A DNA stretch of 43,288 nucleotides, from NCBI GenBank assembly GCA_022771205.1, contig JALFCF010000002.1, positions 1 to 43,288 on the forward strand, in the 5' to 3' direction. The notes below the pieces were generated by a model. It did not search any database and had not been told where the DNA came from. It was given only the letters and a program-made list of their open reading frames with translations. Numbering within the stretch: the first letter of the stretch is position 1; every line of letters starts with the position of its first letter. A program made the position numbers and the translations under genes. The DNA comes from Mycoplasmatota bacterium (GTDB lineage: Bacteria > Bacillota_I > Bacilli_A > RF39 > UBA660). Below, piece by piece: positions 15,913 to 23,999 of the stretch.

Positions 15913-17061
15913 GTGATAGAAACGAAGAAAATCATCAAGTATATAGATAAACCGCTTTTAGCTGTTTCCGTAATATTATTTATTATTGGATTGATTATGG
16001 TTTTTTCTGCTTCTAATGTTACCGCCTATATGACCCACGCAGTAAGCCCATATAATTATTTTATTAAACAAGCACTGTTTTTATTGGCTGGTACAATTAT
16101 GGCTATTGTCATGATAAAATTTACTACTAAAGCATATGGCATGTTTTCTTGGGGACTTTTAATAATAATTATTATTAGTTTGTTAACTTTATTAATTATA
16201 GGTCAAGCAAAAAACCGTGCAATTTCTTGGTATGATTTAGGTCCTATTAGTATTCAACCTAGTGAATTTGCAAAGGTAATAACGATTGTTTGGCTAGCCA
16301 GATATTATGAAAAAAATAAAAAACTAACTAGCTACGGAAAAAGTTTATTTCCACTAGGAGTATGTGCCATAATCACATTGCTGATTTTTATTCAGCCGGA
16401 CTTAGGTACATCAATTATTTATGTAGTAATAGTTGGTGTAATGTTTCTAGCTGCTCCGATTTTAAAAGAAATTAAAATGAAGACAATATTTGGATTACTA
16501 GGATTAGTAGTATTTGCAGGTGTAGTATTTTTAGGAGCAGGAAAATCATTATTACAAGAACGACAACTGGAAAGATTTGATTTTAGAAATCCATGTGACA
16601 AATTACTAACTACTGGAAACCAAGTGTGCAATTGTTATATTGCAATTAATAATGGTGGACTAACAGGAGTAGGCCTAGGAAATTCTACCCAGAAATATTT
16701 ATACTTACCAGAACCATACACTGACTTCATCTTTGCAATTATAGTTGAAGAATTAGGGGTAATGTCTGGAATAGGAATTTTATTATTGTATATGTTTTTA
16801 TTATATAGAATATTAAAAATTGGTAGAGATAGTTCAACAAATAGAGGAGCATTACTATGCTATGGAGTAGCAGTATATATATTCTTACATATTGTAATCA
16901 ATCTAATGGGAATATTTGGAATGATGCCTATGACTGGAGTACCATTACCATTTATGAGCTATGGAGGAAGTTTTACCATTTGTTTAATAGCTGCTTTAAC
17001 AATTGTTCAACGAGTTAGCGTAGAAAATGGACTTGGTAAGGAAAAAGGGTCAAAAGAGTAA
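15913..17061 (+). CDS. ftsW: Cell-division lipid II polymerase FtsW (SEDS family)
   Basis: The 382-residue protein has about ten membrane helices. It carries the SEDS hallmarks: WYDLGPISIQPSEFAK in the loop that bears the catalytic aspartate, GGLTGVGLGNSTQK, LPEPYTDFIFA and VEELG. The TDFIFA and GLGNSTQK block is closer to FtsW than to RodA. FtsW polymerises lipid II into glycan strands at the septum, working with a class B PBP. The PBP at 27612 is a candidate partner. The only usual start codon near the first helix is the GTG at 15913, but the purine-rich GGGAAG sits directly against it, so spacing is poor. With the promoter just upstream, the mRNA may be nearly leaderless. A terminator covers the stop codon. 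Confidence 0.92.
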   Translation: MIETKKIIKYIDKPLLAVSVILFIIGLIMVFSASNVTAYMTHAVSPYNYFIKQALFLLAGTIMAIVMIKFTTKAYGMFSWGLLIIIIISLLTLLIIGQAKNRAISWYDLGPISIQPSEFAKVITIVWLARYYEKNKKLTSYGKSLFPLGVCAIITLLIFIQPDLGTSIIYVVIVGVMFLAAPILKEIKMKTIFGLLGLVVFAGVVFLGAGKSLLQERQLERFDFRNPCDKLLTTGNQVCNCYIAINNGGLTGVGLGNSTQKYLYLPEPYTDFIFAIIVEELGVMSGIGILLLYMFLLYRILKIGRDSSTNRGALLCYGVAVYIFLHIVINLMGIFGMMPMTGVPLPFMSYGGSFTICLIAALTIVQRVSVENGLGKEKGSKE

Positions 17062-17077
17062 TATCTTTTGACTTTTT
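17049..17077 (+). terminator. Intrinsic terminator at the end of ftsW
   Basis: The stem GTCAAAAGA/TCTTTTGAC with a 6-base loop and five T contains the ftsW stop. Its 3' arm includes the -35 box of the next promoter. Confidence 0.8.
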
Positions 17078-17096
17078 ATATAAAATGAGATAAAAT
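17068..17096 (+). promoter_or_regulatory. Sigma-A promoter for the DHH phosphodiesterase gene
   Basis: TTGACT (17068-17073), a 17-bp spacer and TAAAAT (17091-17096) lie 23 bases before the start. The -35 box lies within the terminator stem. Confidence 0.8.
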
Positions 17097-17119
17097 AGCT
17101 CACTAAGGAGAAAAAGAAG

Positions 17120-18334
17120 ATGAGTAATAGATTAAGATTACTAAAAGAAATGTTAATTAAAAATATAAAAAATTCTTCTCAAGTATTTATTATCGGACAT
17201 AATACTCCAGACTATGATGCTATTGGTGCGGCTTTAGGTATGGTAACAATAGCACAAGAGCTAAATAAAGATGCTTATATTATTGTTAATGATTCACAAC
17301 AAAGCTTAGATCCAGGAGTGGCAAAAGTAATAGAAGAAAGTAAAGAAGATTATACATTTATTGACTTAGAAGAATATAAATCCTTAGCAGATTTAGATTC
17401 TTTACTGATTGCTGTTGATGTGAATAAAAAGTATTTAACACCATTGCAAGATGACCTAGATAAAGTTGGAAATATTATAATCGTAGACCATCATCAGGAA
17501 ACAGAACAAACGATGGAGGCAACTTACAAATATATAGATTATCACGCCTCAAGTACTTGTGAAATCGTTGCTCAATTACTAAACAGTTTACAAATAAAAT
17601 ATTCTAAAAACATGGCTAATTATTTATATGCGGGAATCGTTTTAGATACTCAAAATTTCCGAAAAAATACAACGGCAACTACACATGATACCGCCGAAAA
17701 ATTATATGCTAAAGGAGCGAGATTTGAAGTAGTAAGTAAATGGCGTGTAGCAAATTTTGAAGAAGATCAAAAATTAAATGATTTAATCTTTGGATCTCAT
17801 ATAATAAGAGAAATTGGTGAAAATGAAACAACAGAAATAAAAATAAATAACAATTCCATTCAAGTATATACGAATATTCTAGGTGCTCCAAAGGCATCCT
17901 TTGTGATAAATAGAATGAAACCCCACGAAATTTATCGCCAAGATATGTTGGCAAAAGCTGCTGATAAGATTTTATCAAACTATGCAGAAATTGCTTTTGT
18001 TTTTGGTTATGTGAAGGAAGATGTGGTAGGAATAAGTGCCAGAAGTAAATGTGATGTTGATGTAGGAAGACTACTTGGAAAACTAGAAAAAATAGACCCT
18101 TCTGTTTTTCCTCAACTTCAGATAATATTACCACCTGTGTGTACTGGTGGTGGTAATAAGCAAAATGCTGGAGGAAGTGTAACTACATCAGATATATTTT
18201 CAGTAGAAGAATTTTTCATGAATGCAATGAAGGAAATGGCGCCAGAAGAAGAGACAATAGTATCTCAGCAAGAAAATGAAGAACCAATTGTATTAGTTAA
18301 AAAGCAAGCAAAAGTGAAAGTGTTAAAAAAATAA
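17120..18334 (+). CDS. Soluble GdpP-type DHH/DHHA1 phosphodiesterase
   Basis: The 404-residue protein is made of a DHH domain (about 1-165) and a DHHA1 domain (about 230-360). Metal-site motifs are GHNTPDYDAIGAA near residues 25-38 and VDHHQE near 122-127. YHASSTCEIVAQLL and GIVLDTQNFRKNT also fit GdpP/YybT closely. GdpP hydrolyses c-di-AMP, but that enzyme has membrane helices, a PAS and a degenerate GGDEF domain before this module. Here the module stands alone and is cytoplasmic. The DHHA1 glycine motif reads TGGGNKQNAGG, with Asn where His is usual. The substrate may be c-di-AMP, its pApA product or another short nucleotide. It has its own promoter and terminator. Confidence 0.82.
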   Translation: MSNRLRLLKEMLIKNIKNSSQVFIIGHNTPDYDAIGAALGMVTIAQELNKDAYIIVNDSQQSLDPGVAKVIEESKEDYTFIDLEEYKSLADLDSLLIAVDVNKKYLTPLQDDLDKVGNIIIVDHHQETEQTMEATYKYIDYHASSTCEIVAQLLNSLQIKYSKNMANYLYAGIVLDTQNFRKNTTATTHDTAEKLYAKGARFEVVSKWRVANFEEDQKLNDLIFGSHIIREIGENETTEIKINNNSIQVYTNILGAPKASFVINRMKPHEIYRQDMLAKAADKILSNYAEIAFVFGYVKEDVVGISARSKCDVDVGRLLGKLEKIDPSVFPQLQIILPPVCTGGGNKQNAGGSVTTSDIFSVEEFFMNAMKEMAPEEETIVSQQENEEPIVLVKKQAKVKVLKK

Positions 18335-18340
18335 TAAAGT

Positions 18341-18369
18341 GAAGATTTCTAAAGAAATCTTCTTTTTTT
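18341..18369 (+). terminator. Intrinsic terminator after the DHH gene
   Basis: The stem GAAGATTTC/GAAATCTTC with a 4-base loop is followed by seven T. Confidence 0.85.
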
Positions 18370-18394
18370 CTAATAATAAAAGAGAGGAGGTAAT

Positions 18395-19087
18395 ATGACA
18401 TTTCATTATCGTTATAGAAAGCAAATTATAATTACTATAATAGTTGTATTAATTGTTAGTTCTTTGACAATTACAACAATATATTTTTATGAACCAAAAA
18501 AAGAAAAGAAAATATCTTCTTTAAAGGTAAAAAAAACTAGTAATCCTATAAAAGAAGATACATTAAATCAAAAGGAAAATAAAAAATATATGGTCGATAT
18601 AAAGGGAGAAGTACAAACACCAGGAATTTATGAATTAGAAAGTTCATCAAGAGTAATAGATGTAATAAATGAGGCAGGTGGATTAACAGAAAATGCAGAT
18701 ACAACAGTAATTAATCTAAGCAAAAAAATATCAGACGAGATGGTAATTATTATTTATAGTAAATGGCAAGTAGAACACTGGAAAGAAACTAAAGAACAGG
18801 GAAAATATTTACAAGAGCAATGTATATCTCAAAAAGAAGAACAAGCTAAAAATGATGCTTGTATAGATGACACAGAAGAAAATACAAATTCTACTCCAAG
18901 TATTATTAATATTAATACTGCCACTAAGGAAGAACTGATGACTTTAACAGGAATAGGAGAGTCAAAAGCAGAAGCTATTATTTCTTATCGAGAAAAAACA
19001 GCTTTTACTAAAATAGAAGATATTAAAAATGTCTCTGGTATAGGAGATAGCATCTATGAAGATATTAAAAACAATATTACAGTCTAG
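18395..19087 (+). CDS. comEA: Competence DNA receptor ComEA
   Basis: The 230-residue protein has one N-terminal membrane anchor (IIITIIVVLIVSSLTITTIYF), a Lys-rich stalk, a SLBB domain (about 68-125, KYMVDIKGEVQTPGIYELES) and a C-terminal helix-hairpin-helix pair (about 170-228, ININTATKEELMTLTGIGES and NVSGIGDSIYEDI). ComEA binds incoming double-stranded DNA outside the membrane and hands it to ComEC. The start has a strong GAGAGGAGG ribosome site. Its last 32 bases overlap the start of comEC. No comEB lies between them, unlike in Bacillus. Confidence 0.93.
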   Translation: MTFHYRYRKQIIITIIVVLIVSSLTITTIYFYEPKKEKKISSLKVKKTSNPIKEDTLNQKENKKYMVDIKGEVQTPGIYELESSSRVIDVINEAGGLTENADTTVINLSKKISDEMVIIIYSKWQVEHWKETKEQGKYLQEQCISQKEEQAKNDACIDDTEENTNSTPSIININTATKEELMTLTGIGESKAEAIISYREKTAFTKIEDIKNVSGIGDSIYEDIKNNITV

Positions 19088-21092
19088 ATTGTTTTGCGTT
19101 TTTTTAATAATTATTACTTCACTAATAACAGTATTTAGGATAGCAATAAAACCAAAGTTATACTATACAGAACAAGATAAAGAAGTAATAGGTGTAATAG
19201 AAAAAATTACAAGAGATAATAAAAAGATAACTATGTTAATAAAAGCAAAAGAAAAATTACAAGGAATATATTATTTATCTAACCAAAAAACAAGTACAAT
19301 ACCGAATTTAGAGATTGGAGATAAAGTTAAAATATTAGGAGAACTAACTACTCCGACCACTCCAACAACTGCTAATCAATTTGACTATTCTTTCTATTTG
19401 AAAAAACAAGGAATCTATCATTTGATAATAATAGCCAAAATTAATAAAATAGAAAATGCTTCGAAAATATCATACAAGGTAAGAAATATTTTAAATGAAA
19501 AAATTACTCATCCATATATACAAGCGTTTTTATTGGGAAATGATGAAAAAATAAAAGAAGAAGTAAAAATAAGTTATCAAGAAAATGGAATCAGTCATCT
19601 ATTAGCAATTAGTGGTATGCATTTTTATTTAATAGCTAGTATTATCTTAAAGATTTTAAGAAGGACAAAAATTACTAACAAGAAACAGTATTTAATAGCT
19701 TTCGTTCTTATTTTTGTATATTCTTCTTTCTTAGATATTAACGCTTCTATACTACGAGGAATGCTATTCTTTTTTCTCTTTTCATTAAATAGAGTATGGA
19801 ATTTAGAATTAACAAAACCAACGCTCATACTATTTACGATAATCATTACCATATTAATAAATCCTTACTTCCTAACAGATGTAGCTTTTTGGTATTCTTT
19901 TGTAATAAGTATAGGACTATTATATTTTTTAGAAACTAATGGTTCTTACTGGAAAAATTTATGGACATCATCAATACTATCATTTTTATTAAGTATCCCA
20001 ATTAGCTTATATTATTTTTATCAAATCAATATTTTAAGTGTTTTTTATAATATATTCTATATTCCTTATGTAACTTTTGTAGTTTTTCCATTAACGATAC
20101 TAACTTTTTTAATCCCTATAATAGGACCAATATATCAGCTAAGTATTATGATATTAGAAGAAAGCTCACTGTTTCTTGCTAAAATAAAAATAGGAATATT
20201 TGTTTTTCCTAAGGTTAGTATTTTCATGTATTTATTTGAATTTATAATCTTAATTGTTCTTTTAAAGAAGAAAAACAAGAAAGTTATTTTCTTAGTTATC
20301 TTACTTTTTTTCGGACATTACTTTTCTGTTTATTTTCACCAAGATTTTATGAAAGTAATAGATGTAGGACAAGGAGACTCTATACTATTATTTTCTAAAG
20401 GCAGAACAGCTCTGATAGATACAGGAGGAAAAATTAATTTTAATAACCTTAAATCGAATACAATCACGAAGTATACTACAATTCCACTTTTAAAAAGCTT
20501 AGGTATAAAAAAAATAAATTTTTTATTTCTTACTCATGGGGATATGGATCATATGGGAGAAGCAATTTATTTAATGAATCATTTTAAAATAGAAAAGATA
20601 TATATAAATCTAGGAACAACATCATTCTTAGAAAAAGAACTTCTAAAAACAAGAAAAATAAAAAAGAGTAAACAAGACTCTTCATATAAATTAGCAAATT
20701 TTACTATTTATCAGATAAATAAAAGTTGGAAAGATGAAAATAATAGTAGTTCAGTTTACTATATCATTCATCCTAATCTAACTATTTTATCAATGGGAGA
20801 TGCTACAATAGAAACAGAGAAATATTTATTAAATAACTATAATTTAAATATAGATATACTAAAAATTGGACATCATGGTTCAAAAACAAGTACTGGAAAT
20901 TCATTTTTACAAGCAACAACACCAGATTTAGCACTAATTTCTGTAGGAAGAAACAATAGGTTCAATCATCCAAACAGAGAAGTTTTAAATAGATTAATAG
21001 AAAATGAAATACCATATTTAACAACAAGAGATTCAGGAACAATTACTATTTTTCCTAACAATAAAATAATTAGAGAAGATAAAAAAGAATGA
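19056..21092 (+). CDS. comEC: Competence DNA-uptake channel ComEC
   Basis: The 678-residue protein has an N-terminal region with an OB-like segment (about 40-110, VIGVIEKITRDNKKITMLIK). The multi-helix Competence domain follows (about 140-420), with the family sequence ENGISHLLAISGMHFYLIA. The C-terminal metallo-beta-lactamase-type domain (about 430-670) has VIDVGQGDSILL and the metal motif LTHGDMDHMGEA, then HHGSKTSTGN. ComEC is the membrane channel that takes up single-stranded DNA, and the C-terminal domain may degrade the other strand. The ATG at 19056 lies inside comEA with an AGGAGATAG ribosome site, so translation is probably coupled. All core motifs look intact. The pilus and ComFA genes needed for transformation are not in the window. 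Confidence 0.93.
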   Translation: MKILKTILQSRLFCVFLIIITSLITVFRIAIKPKLYYTEQDKEVIGVIEKITRDNKKITMLIKAKEKLQGIYYLSNQKTSTIPNLEIGDKVKILGELTTPTTPTTANQFDYSFYLKKQGIYHLIIIAKINKIENASKISYKVRNILNEKITHPYIQAFLLGNDEKIKEEVKISYQENGISHLLAISGMHFYLIASIILKILRRTKITNKKQYLIAFVLIFVYSSFLDINASILRGMLFFFLFSLNRVWNLELTKPTLILFTIIITILINPYFLTDVAFWYSFVISIGLLYFLETNGSYWKNLWTSSILSFLLSIPISLYYFYQINILSVFYNIFYIPYVTFVVFPLTILTFLIPIIGPIYQLSIMILEESSLFLAKIKIGIFVFPKVSIFMYLFEFIILIVLLKKKNKKVIFLVILLFFGHYFSVYFHQDFMKVIDVGQGDSILLFSKGRTALIDTGGKINFNNLKSNTITKYTTIPLLKSLGIKKINFLFLTHGDMDHMGEAIYLMNHFKIEKIYINLGTTSFLEKELLKTRKIKKSKQDSSYKLANFTIYQINKSWKDENNSSSVYYIIHPNLTILSMGDATIETEKYLLNNYNLNIDILKIGHHGSKTSTGNSFLQATTPDLALISVGRNNRFNHPNREVLNRLIENEIPYLTTRDSGTITIFPNNKIIREDKKE

Positions 21093-21144
21093 TAGACAAT
21101 TAGTAGAAAAAAAGTTAAAATAAAAAAGAAGTAAAGGTGATTAC

Positions 21145-22053
21145 ATGAAAAATATAAATAATATTTTAGAAAAAAATTCAGATGAGATGGAATTAGTTCA
21201 TTCTTTTCAAGATGCTTGTAGTAATAAAGAATTTTATAAATTTATAACAACTTTACCTATTGAAGAAAAAGTTTTAATAAAATATACATCTAGCTTAGAG
21301 GATGCCTTTATAGAACATAAAAACTGTAAAAATTGTAAAGGAATAGGATGTTGTAAAAATAGTGTAACAGGTTATTGTTATACCCCTGAAAAAGAAAAGA
21401 ACATTATTAAATTTTCATATGTTGCTTGCAAATGGAAAGAAAAAGACTTAAAAGAAAATGCTTATAAAGAAAATTTAGAATTGTTTGATATGCCAAAAGA
21501 AATAAAAGAAGCATCTTTAAAAGAAGTATATACTGATGATAAATCAAGAGTACCAATTATTAGATACTTTAAAGAATTTATAGATAAATATAATAAAAAA
21601 GAAGAACCTAAAGGATTATATTTAACCGGCTCTTTTGGAAGTGGAAAAACCTATTTGGTAGCAGCACTTTTAAATGAAATGGCCAGGAAAAAAGTATGTT
21701 GTGCTTTAGTGTATTATCCTGAATTTTTAAGAAGTTTAAAATCATCATTTCAAACAGACTACAATGAACGTTTCAATTTTATAAAAACTTCGCCTATATT
21801 ATTACTAGACGATATAGGGGCAGAAAATGAAAGTAATTGGTCAAGGGACGAAGTGTTAGGACCAATACTACAATATAGGATGCAAAATCATTTACCTACA
21901 TTTTTTACATCAAATTTAACACTAGAAGAACTAGAAACTGCCTTATCAATAACTTCATCAGGAGTAGATAAAGTAAAAGCTAGAAGAATAATCGAGAGAA
22001 TAAAACAATTAACGATTCCTATGGAATTAATTGGAAAGAATAGAAGAAGCTAA
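21145..22053 (+). CDS. dnaI: Primosomal helicase loader DnaI
   Basis: The 302-residue protein has an N-terminal helical and zinc-binding region with CKNCKGIGCC and later Cys residues (about 63-102). An AAA+ ATPase domain follows, with Walker A TGSFGSGKTYL (about 162-172) and Walker B LLLDDIGAE (about 213-221). In Firmicutes, DnaI loads the replicative helicase DnaC onto DNA with DnaB and DnaD. The Cys-rich N-terminus is the part that binds the helicase in Bacillus. The ATG has an AAAGGTGA ribosome site. It lies 52 bases after comEC with no clear terminator between, so it may be read from the com promoter. A terminator directly follows it. Confidence 0.92.
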   Translation: MKNINNILEKNSDEMELVHSFQDACSNKEFYKFITTLPIEEKVLIKYTSSLEDAFIEHKNCKNCKGIGCCKNSVTGYCYTPEKEKNIIKFSYVACKWKEKDLKENAYKENLELFDMPKEIKEASLKEVYTDDKSRVPIIRYFKEFIDKYNKKEEPKGLYLTGSFGSGKTYLVAALLNEMARKKVCCALVYYPEFLRSLKSSFQTDYNERFNFIKTSPILLLDDIGAENESNWSRDEVLGPILQYRMQNHLPTFFTSNLTLEELETALSITSSGVDKVKARRIIERIKQLTIPMELIGKNRRS

Positions 22054-22066
22054 CTTCTATTTTTTC
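22041..22066 (+). terminator. Intrinsic terminator at the end of dnaI
   Basis: The stem TAGAAG/CTTCTA with a 7-base loop and a T-run overlaps the dnaI stop and abuts the next -35 box. Confidence 0.7.
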
Positions 22067-22095
22067 TTTACAATAGAAAAAAGAAATGGTAAAAT
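22067..22095 (+). promoter_or_regulatory. Sigma-A promoter for the M23 peptidase gene
   Basis: TTTACA (22067-22072), a 17-bp spacer ending in TGG and TAAAAT (22090-22095) form an extended -10 promoter directly after the dnaI terminator. Confidence 0.75.
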
Positions 22096-22121
22096 AGATA
22101 CAATTTTTAGGGGGAAGAAGT

Positions 22122-22913
22122 ATGCAAAAATTATTATCTAATAAAAATCTTATCAAAAAAATATCTTGCATATTGTTAATTATTTCTTTTTCCTTGGTAT
22201 ACTATAAAAACAATATAACAACACAAGCATTTCAATTAGAATATGAATTAATAAATACCAAAGATATGGCAATGGTTGAAGTGTCAGAAAAACAAGAAGC
22301 TAAAGAACTTCAAACGAAAGATGTTTTTCAAATATATAAAGAAATGAAAAGTGGAACTTATGTATCCAAAGAGTCCCCAACACCAGTAGCATTACCAGCT
22401 AAAAAAAATACAGTTGCAACACTAGAAAGCCCAAAAAGAATCTGGTATTTACCAACAGAGTATGGCACAATTACAGGTTATCCTAGTGCTTCTCATTTTG
22501 CTCTAGACATTACAAGTCCAAGAGGAACTTCTGAACCTATATATCCGATTGCTAATGGAATAATATCTGGAATATATAGAGATTCTGCTGGCGCTAAAAT
22601 TATAACAGTTAATCATAATATTAATGGGCAAAATTATACTTCGCAATATGTTCATCTATCGAGTTATGCACCAGATTTATACGTTGGAAAACCAGTAACT
22701 ATCAATGATTATCTTGGATTTATGGGAAGAACAGGTATTGCAACAGGAGTTCATCTTCACATAGCGGTAGTAGATTGTAGTATATTTGACAATAACGACA
22801 GTAATTGTTCTTCATTAAATGGGTTCTTCCGCTATGGGCGAGAAAGATATTATCAAGGATTTATGGGCCTACAATCTTTAATAAATGTACCCACAACATG
22901 GTATAGTAGATAA
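22122..22913 (+). CDS. Exported M23-family peptidoglycan endopeptidase
   Basis: The 263-residue protein has an N-terminal signal anchor (ISCILLIISFSLVYY), a linker, and a LytM/M23 domain at about 115-235. The zinc motifs are visible: HFALD (HxxxD), the QYVHLSSY strand and GVHLHIAV, giving the HxH pair. M23 enzymes cut the cross-linking peptides of peptidoglycan, and anchored members act in wall growth or cell separation. The loop between the HxH motif and the C-terminus has two Cys (VDCSIF, SNCSSL) that could form a disulphide. It has its own extended -10 promoter and a GGGGGAAG ribosome site. The active site looks complete; the exact bond cut is unknown. Confidence 0.87.
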   Translation: MQKLLSNKNLIKKISCILLIISFSLVYYKNNITTQAFQLEYELINTKDMAMVEVSEKQEAKELQTKDVFQIYKEMKSGTYVSKESPTPVALPAKKNTVATLESPKRIWYLPTEYGTITGYPSASHFALDITSPRGTSEPIYPIANGIISGIYRDSAGAKIITVNHNINGQNYTSQYVHLSSYAPDLYVGKPVTINDYLGFMGRTGIATGVHLHIAVVDCSIFDNNDSNCSSLNGFFRYGRERYYQGFMGLQSLINVPTTWYSR

Positions 22914-22920
22914 AAAAGTG

Positions 22921-22949
22921 TTGAATAAAATAAAAAATAGTGCTATGCT
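22921..22949 (+). promoter_or_regulatory. Sigma-A promoter for the threonine T-box transcript
   Basis: TTGAAT (22921-22926), a 17-bp spacer ending in TGC and TATGCT (22944-22949) lie just upstream of the T-box leader. Confidence 0.8.
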
Positions 22950-22954
22950 AAAAA

Positions 22955-23166
22955 TGTATTTGAGAAATACAGCAACAAAGGACATGGTAAATTAATAGCT
23001 TTTAAGAAGAGACTTCGTGGTTGGTGTAAACGAAGAAAAGTCTAATTTATTACTCCCTTTCGAGTAGAATTATAAAAGTAATTCCGGTGATGCCGTTATC
23101 AAAAGTAAGTAAAACATAGGATGGTACCGTGTACAAAGCACTCCTTTTCTGGGGTGTTTTTTTTGT
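22955..23166 (+). promoter_or_regulatory. T-box riboswitch, threonine-specific
   Basis: The leader has the T-box sequence AGGATGGTACCGTG (23118-23131), whose TGGT bulge would pair with the tRNA acceptor end. Stem I forms from AAAGG (22977-22981) with CCTTT (23056-23060), TAAATTA (22988-22994) with TAATTTA (23043-23049), and AGACTTCG with CGAAG and AAGTCT. The specifier loop between TAATTTA and CCTTT contains ACT (23052-23054), a threonine codon, in line with thrS downstream. The competing terminator is a 10-bp stem (CACTCC/GGGGTG core, 23135-23160) with a T-run. Uncharged tRNA-Thr should allow read-through. A small perfect hairpin (22955-22971) precedes stem I. Confidence 0.92.
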
Positions 23167-23187
23167 TTATAAAGTGAGGAGAATAAT

Positions 23188-23985
23188 ATGAAAGTACATA
23201 AGTCAAAATTAAAAGACTTTCCAGACCAAGCCTTAATAATTTTAGTAAATCAAAAACAAGACAAAAAGTTTACTAAATATGTCAAAGCAATTTTACTAGA
23301 AAGGTATTTATCTGAAAATATGAATTTACAAGAATTATCAAAAAAAGTAACGTCATCGAAAAGTGATTTTCAAAAAGAGATACTATGGGAAGCTATTAGT
23401 TCAAAACTTCTAGTAGAAAAAGATAATAACCAAATCATCCGTGCTTGCTATTTAATGGAAAAAATGCCAATTGATAATTTAATTCCACTGACTCAGCATG
23501 CTCAAAATTTGCAAGTAAAATCTCAAGCACAGAAAATATGTCGACAAAAAGAAATAAGATTAGAAGAAGAGTTGGACTTAGATTTTACATACTATGATAA
23601 ATATGAGCAAGATGAAAAATATATTGAAACGAAAGAACAACATCAGAGACAAAAACCACGGATTTCGCAAAAACGTCAATTTGATCTAAGTATTACTACT
23701 AGAAAGTTTTTACAAGATTTCTATGGCCTTTCCTGCTTATCAACAGGAAGACTGTCACATGAGGAAATGGAACAAATTATTTATGAAGAAGGTCTAAACT
23801 TACCTAGGAGAGGAAGAATACAAAACATATCCCTTGATCAAGTAGCAACCGGAAAATACATACTAGTAAGAAATGAAACGAATAAAAGCAACCAGGCTAG
23901 AATTATACCATATATGAACCCATACGGTTCATCACTAGAACGCTTATCAGAAGAAATGGGAATACCATACACAAAAAAAGTATAA
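23188..23985 (+). CDS. Unknown protein in the threonine T-box operon
   Basis: This is a 265-residue soluble, strongly charged protein that I do not recognise. The N-terminal 120 residues look all-helical, possibly with helix-turn-helix-like parts ([20 protein letters not shown]). A Gln/Lys/Glu-rich linker follows (about 125-165). The last 95 residues include a Gly/Arg stretch, [19 protein letters not shown], and the sequence [15 protein letters not shown]. It has a GAGGAG ribosome site 6-7 bases before the ATG. It starts right after the T-box terminator and ends 14 bases before thrS. It should therefore be induced when threonyl-tRNA is low, together with the synthetase. Its role could be linked to translation or threonine supply, but nothing in the protein shows this directly. 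Confidence 0.7.
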   Translation: MKVHKSKLKDFPDQALIILVNQKQDKKFTKYVKAILLERYLSENMNLQELSKKVTSSKSDFQKEILWEAISSKLLVEKDNNQIIRACYLMEKMPIDNLIPLTQHAQNLQVKSQAQKICRQKEIRLEEELDLDFTYYDKYEQDEKYIETKEQHQRQKPRISQKRQFDLSITTRKFLQDFYGLSCLSTGRLSHEEMEQIIYEEGLNLPRRGRIQNISLDQVATGKYILVRNETNKSNQARIIPYMNPYGSSLERLSEEMGIPYTKKV

Positions 23986-23999
23986 TAAGGAGAGATAAT

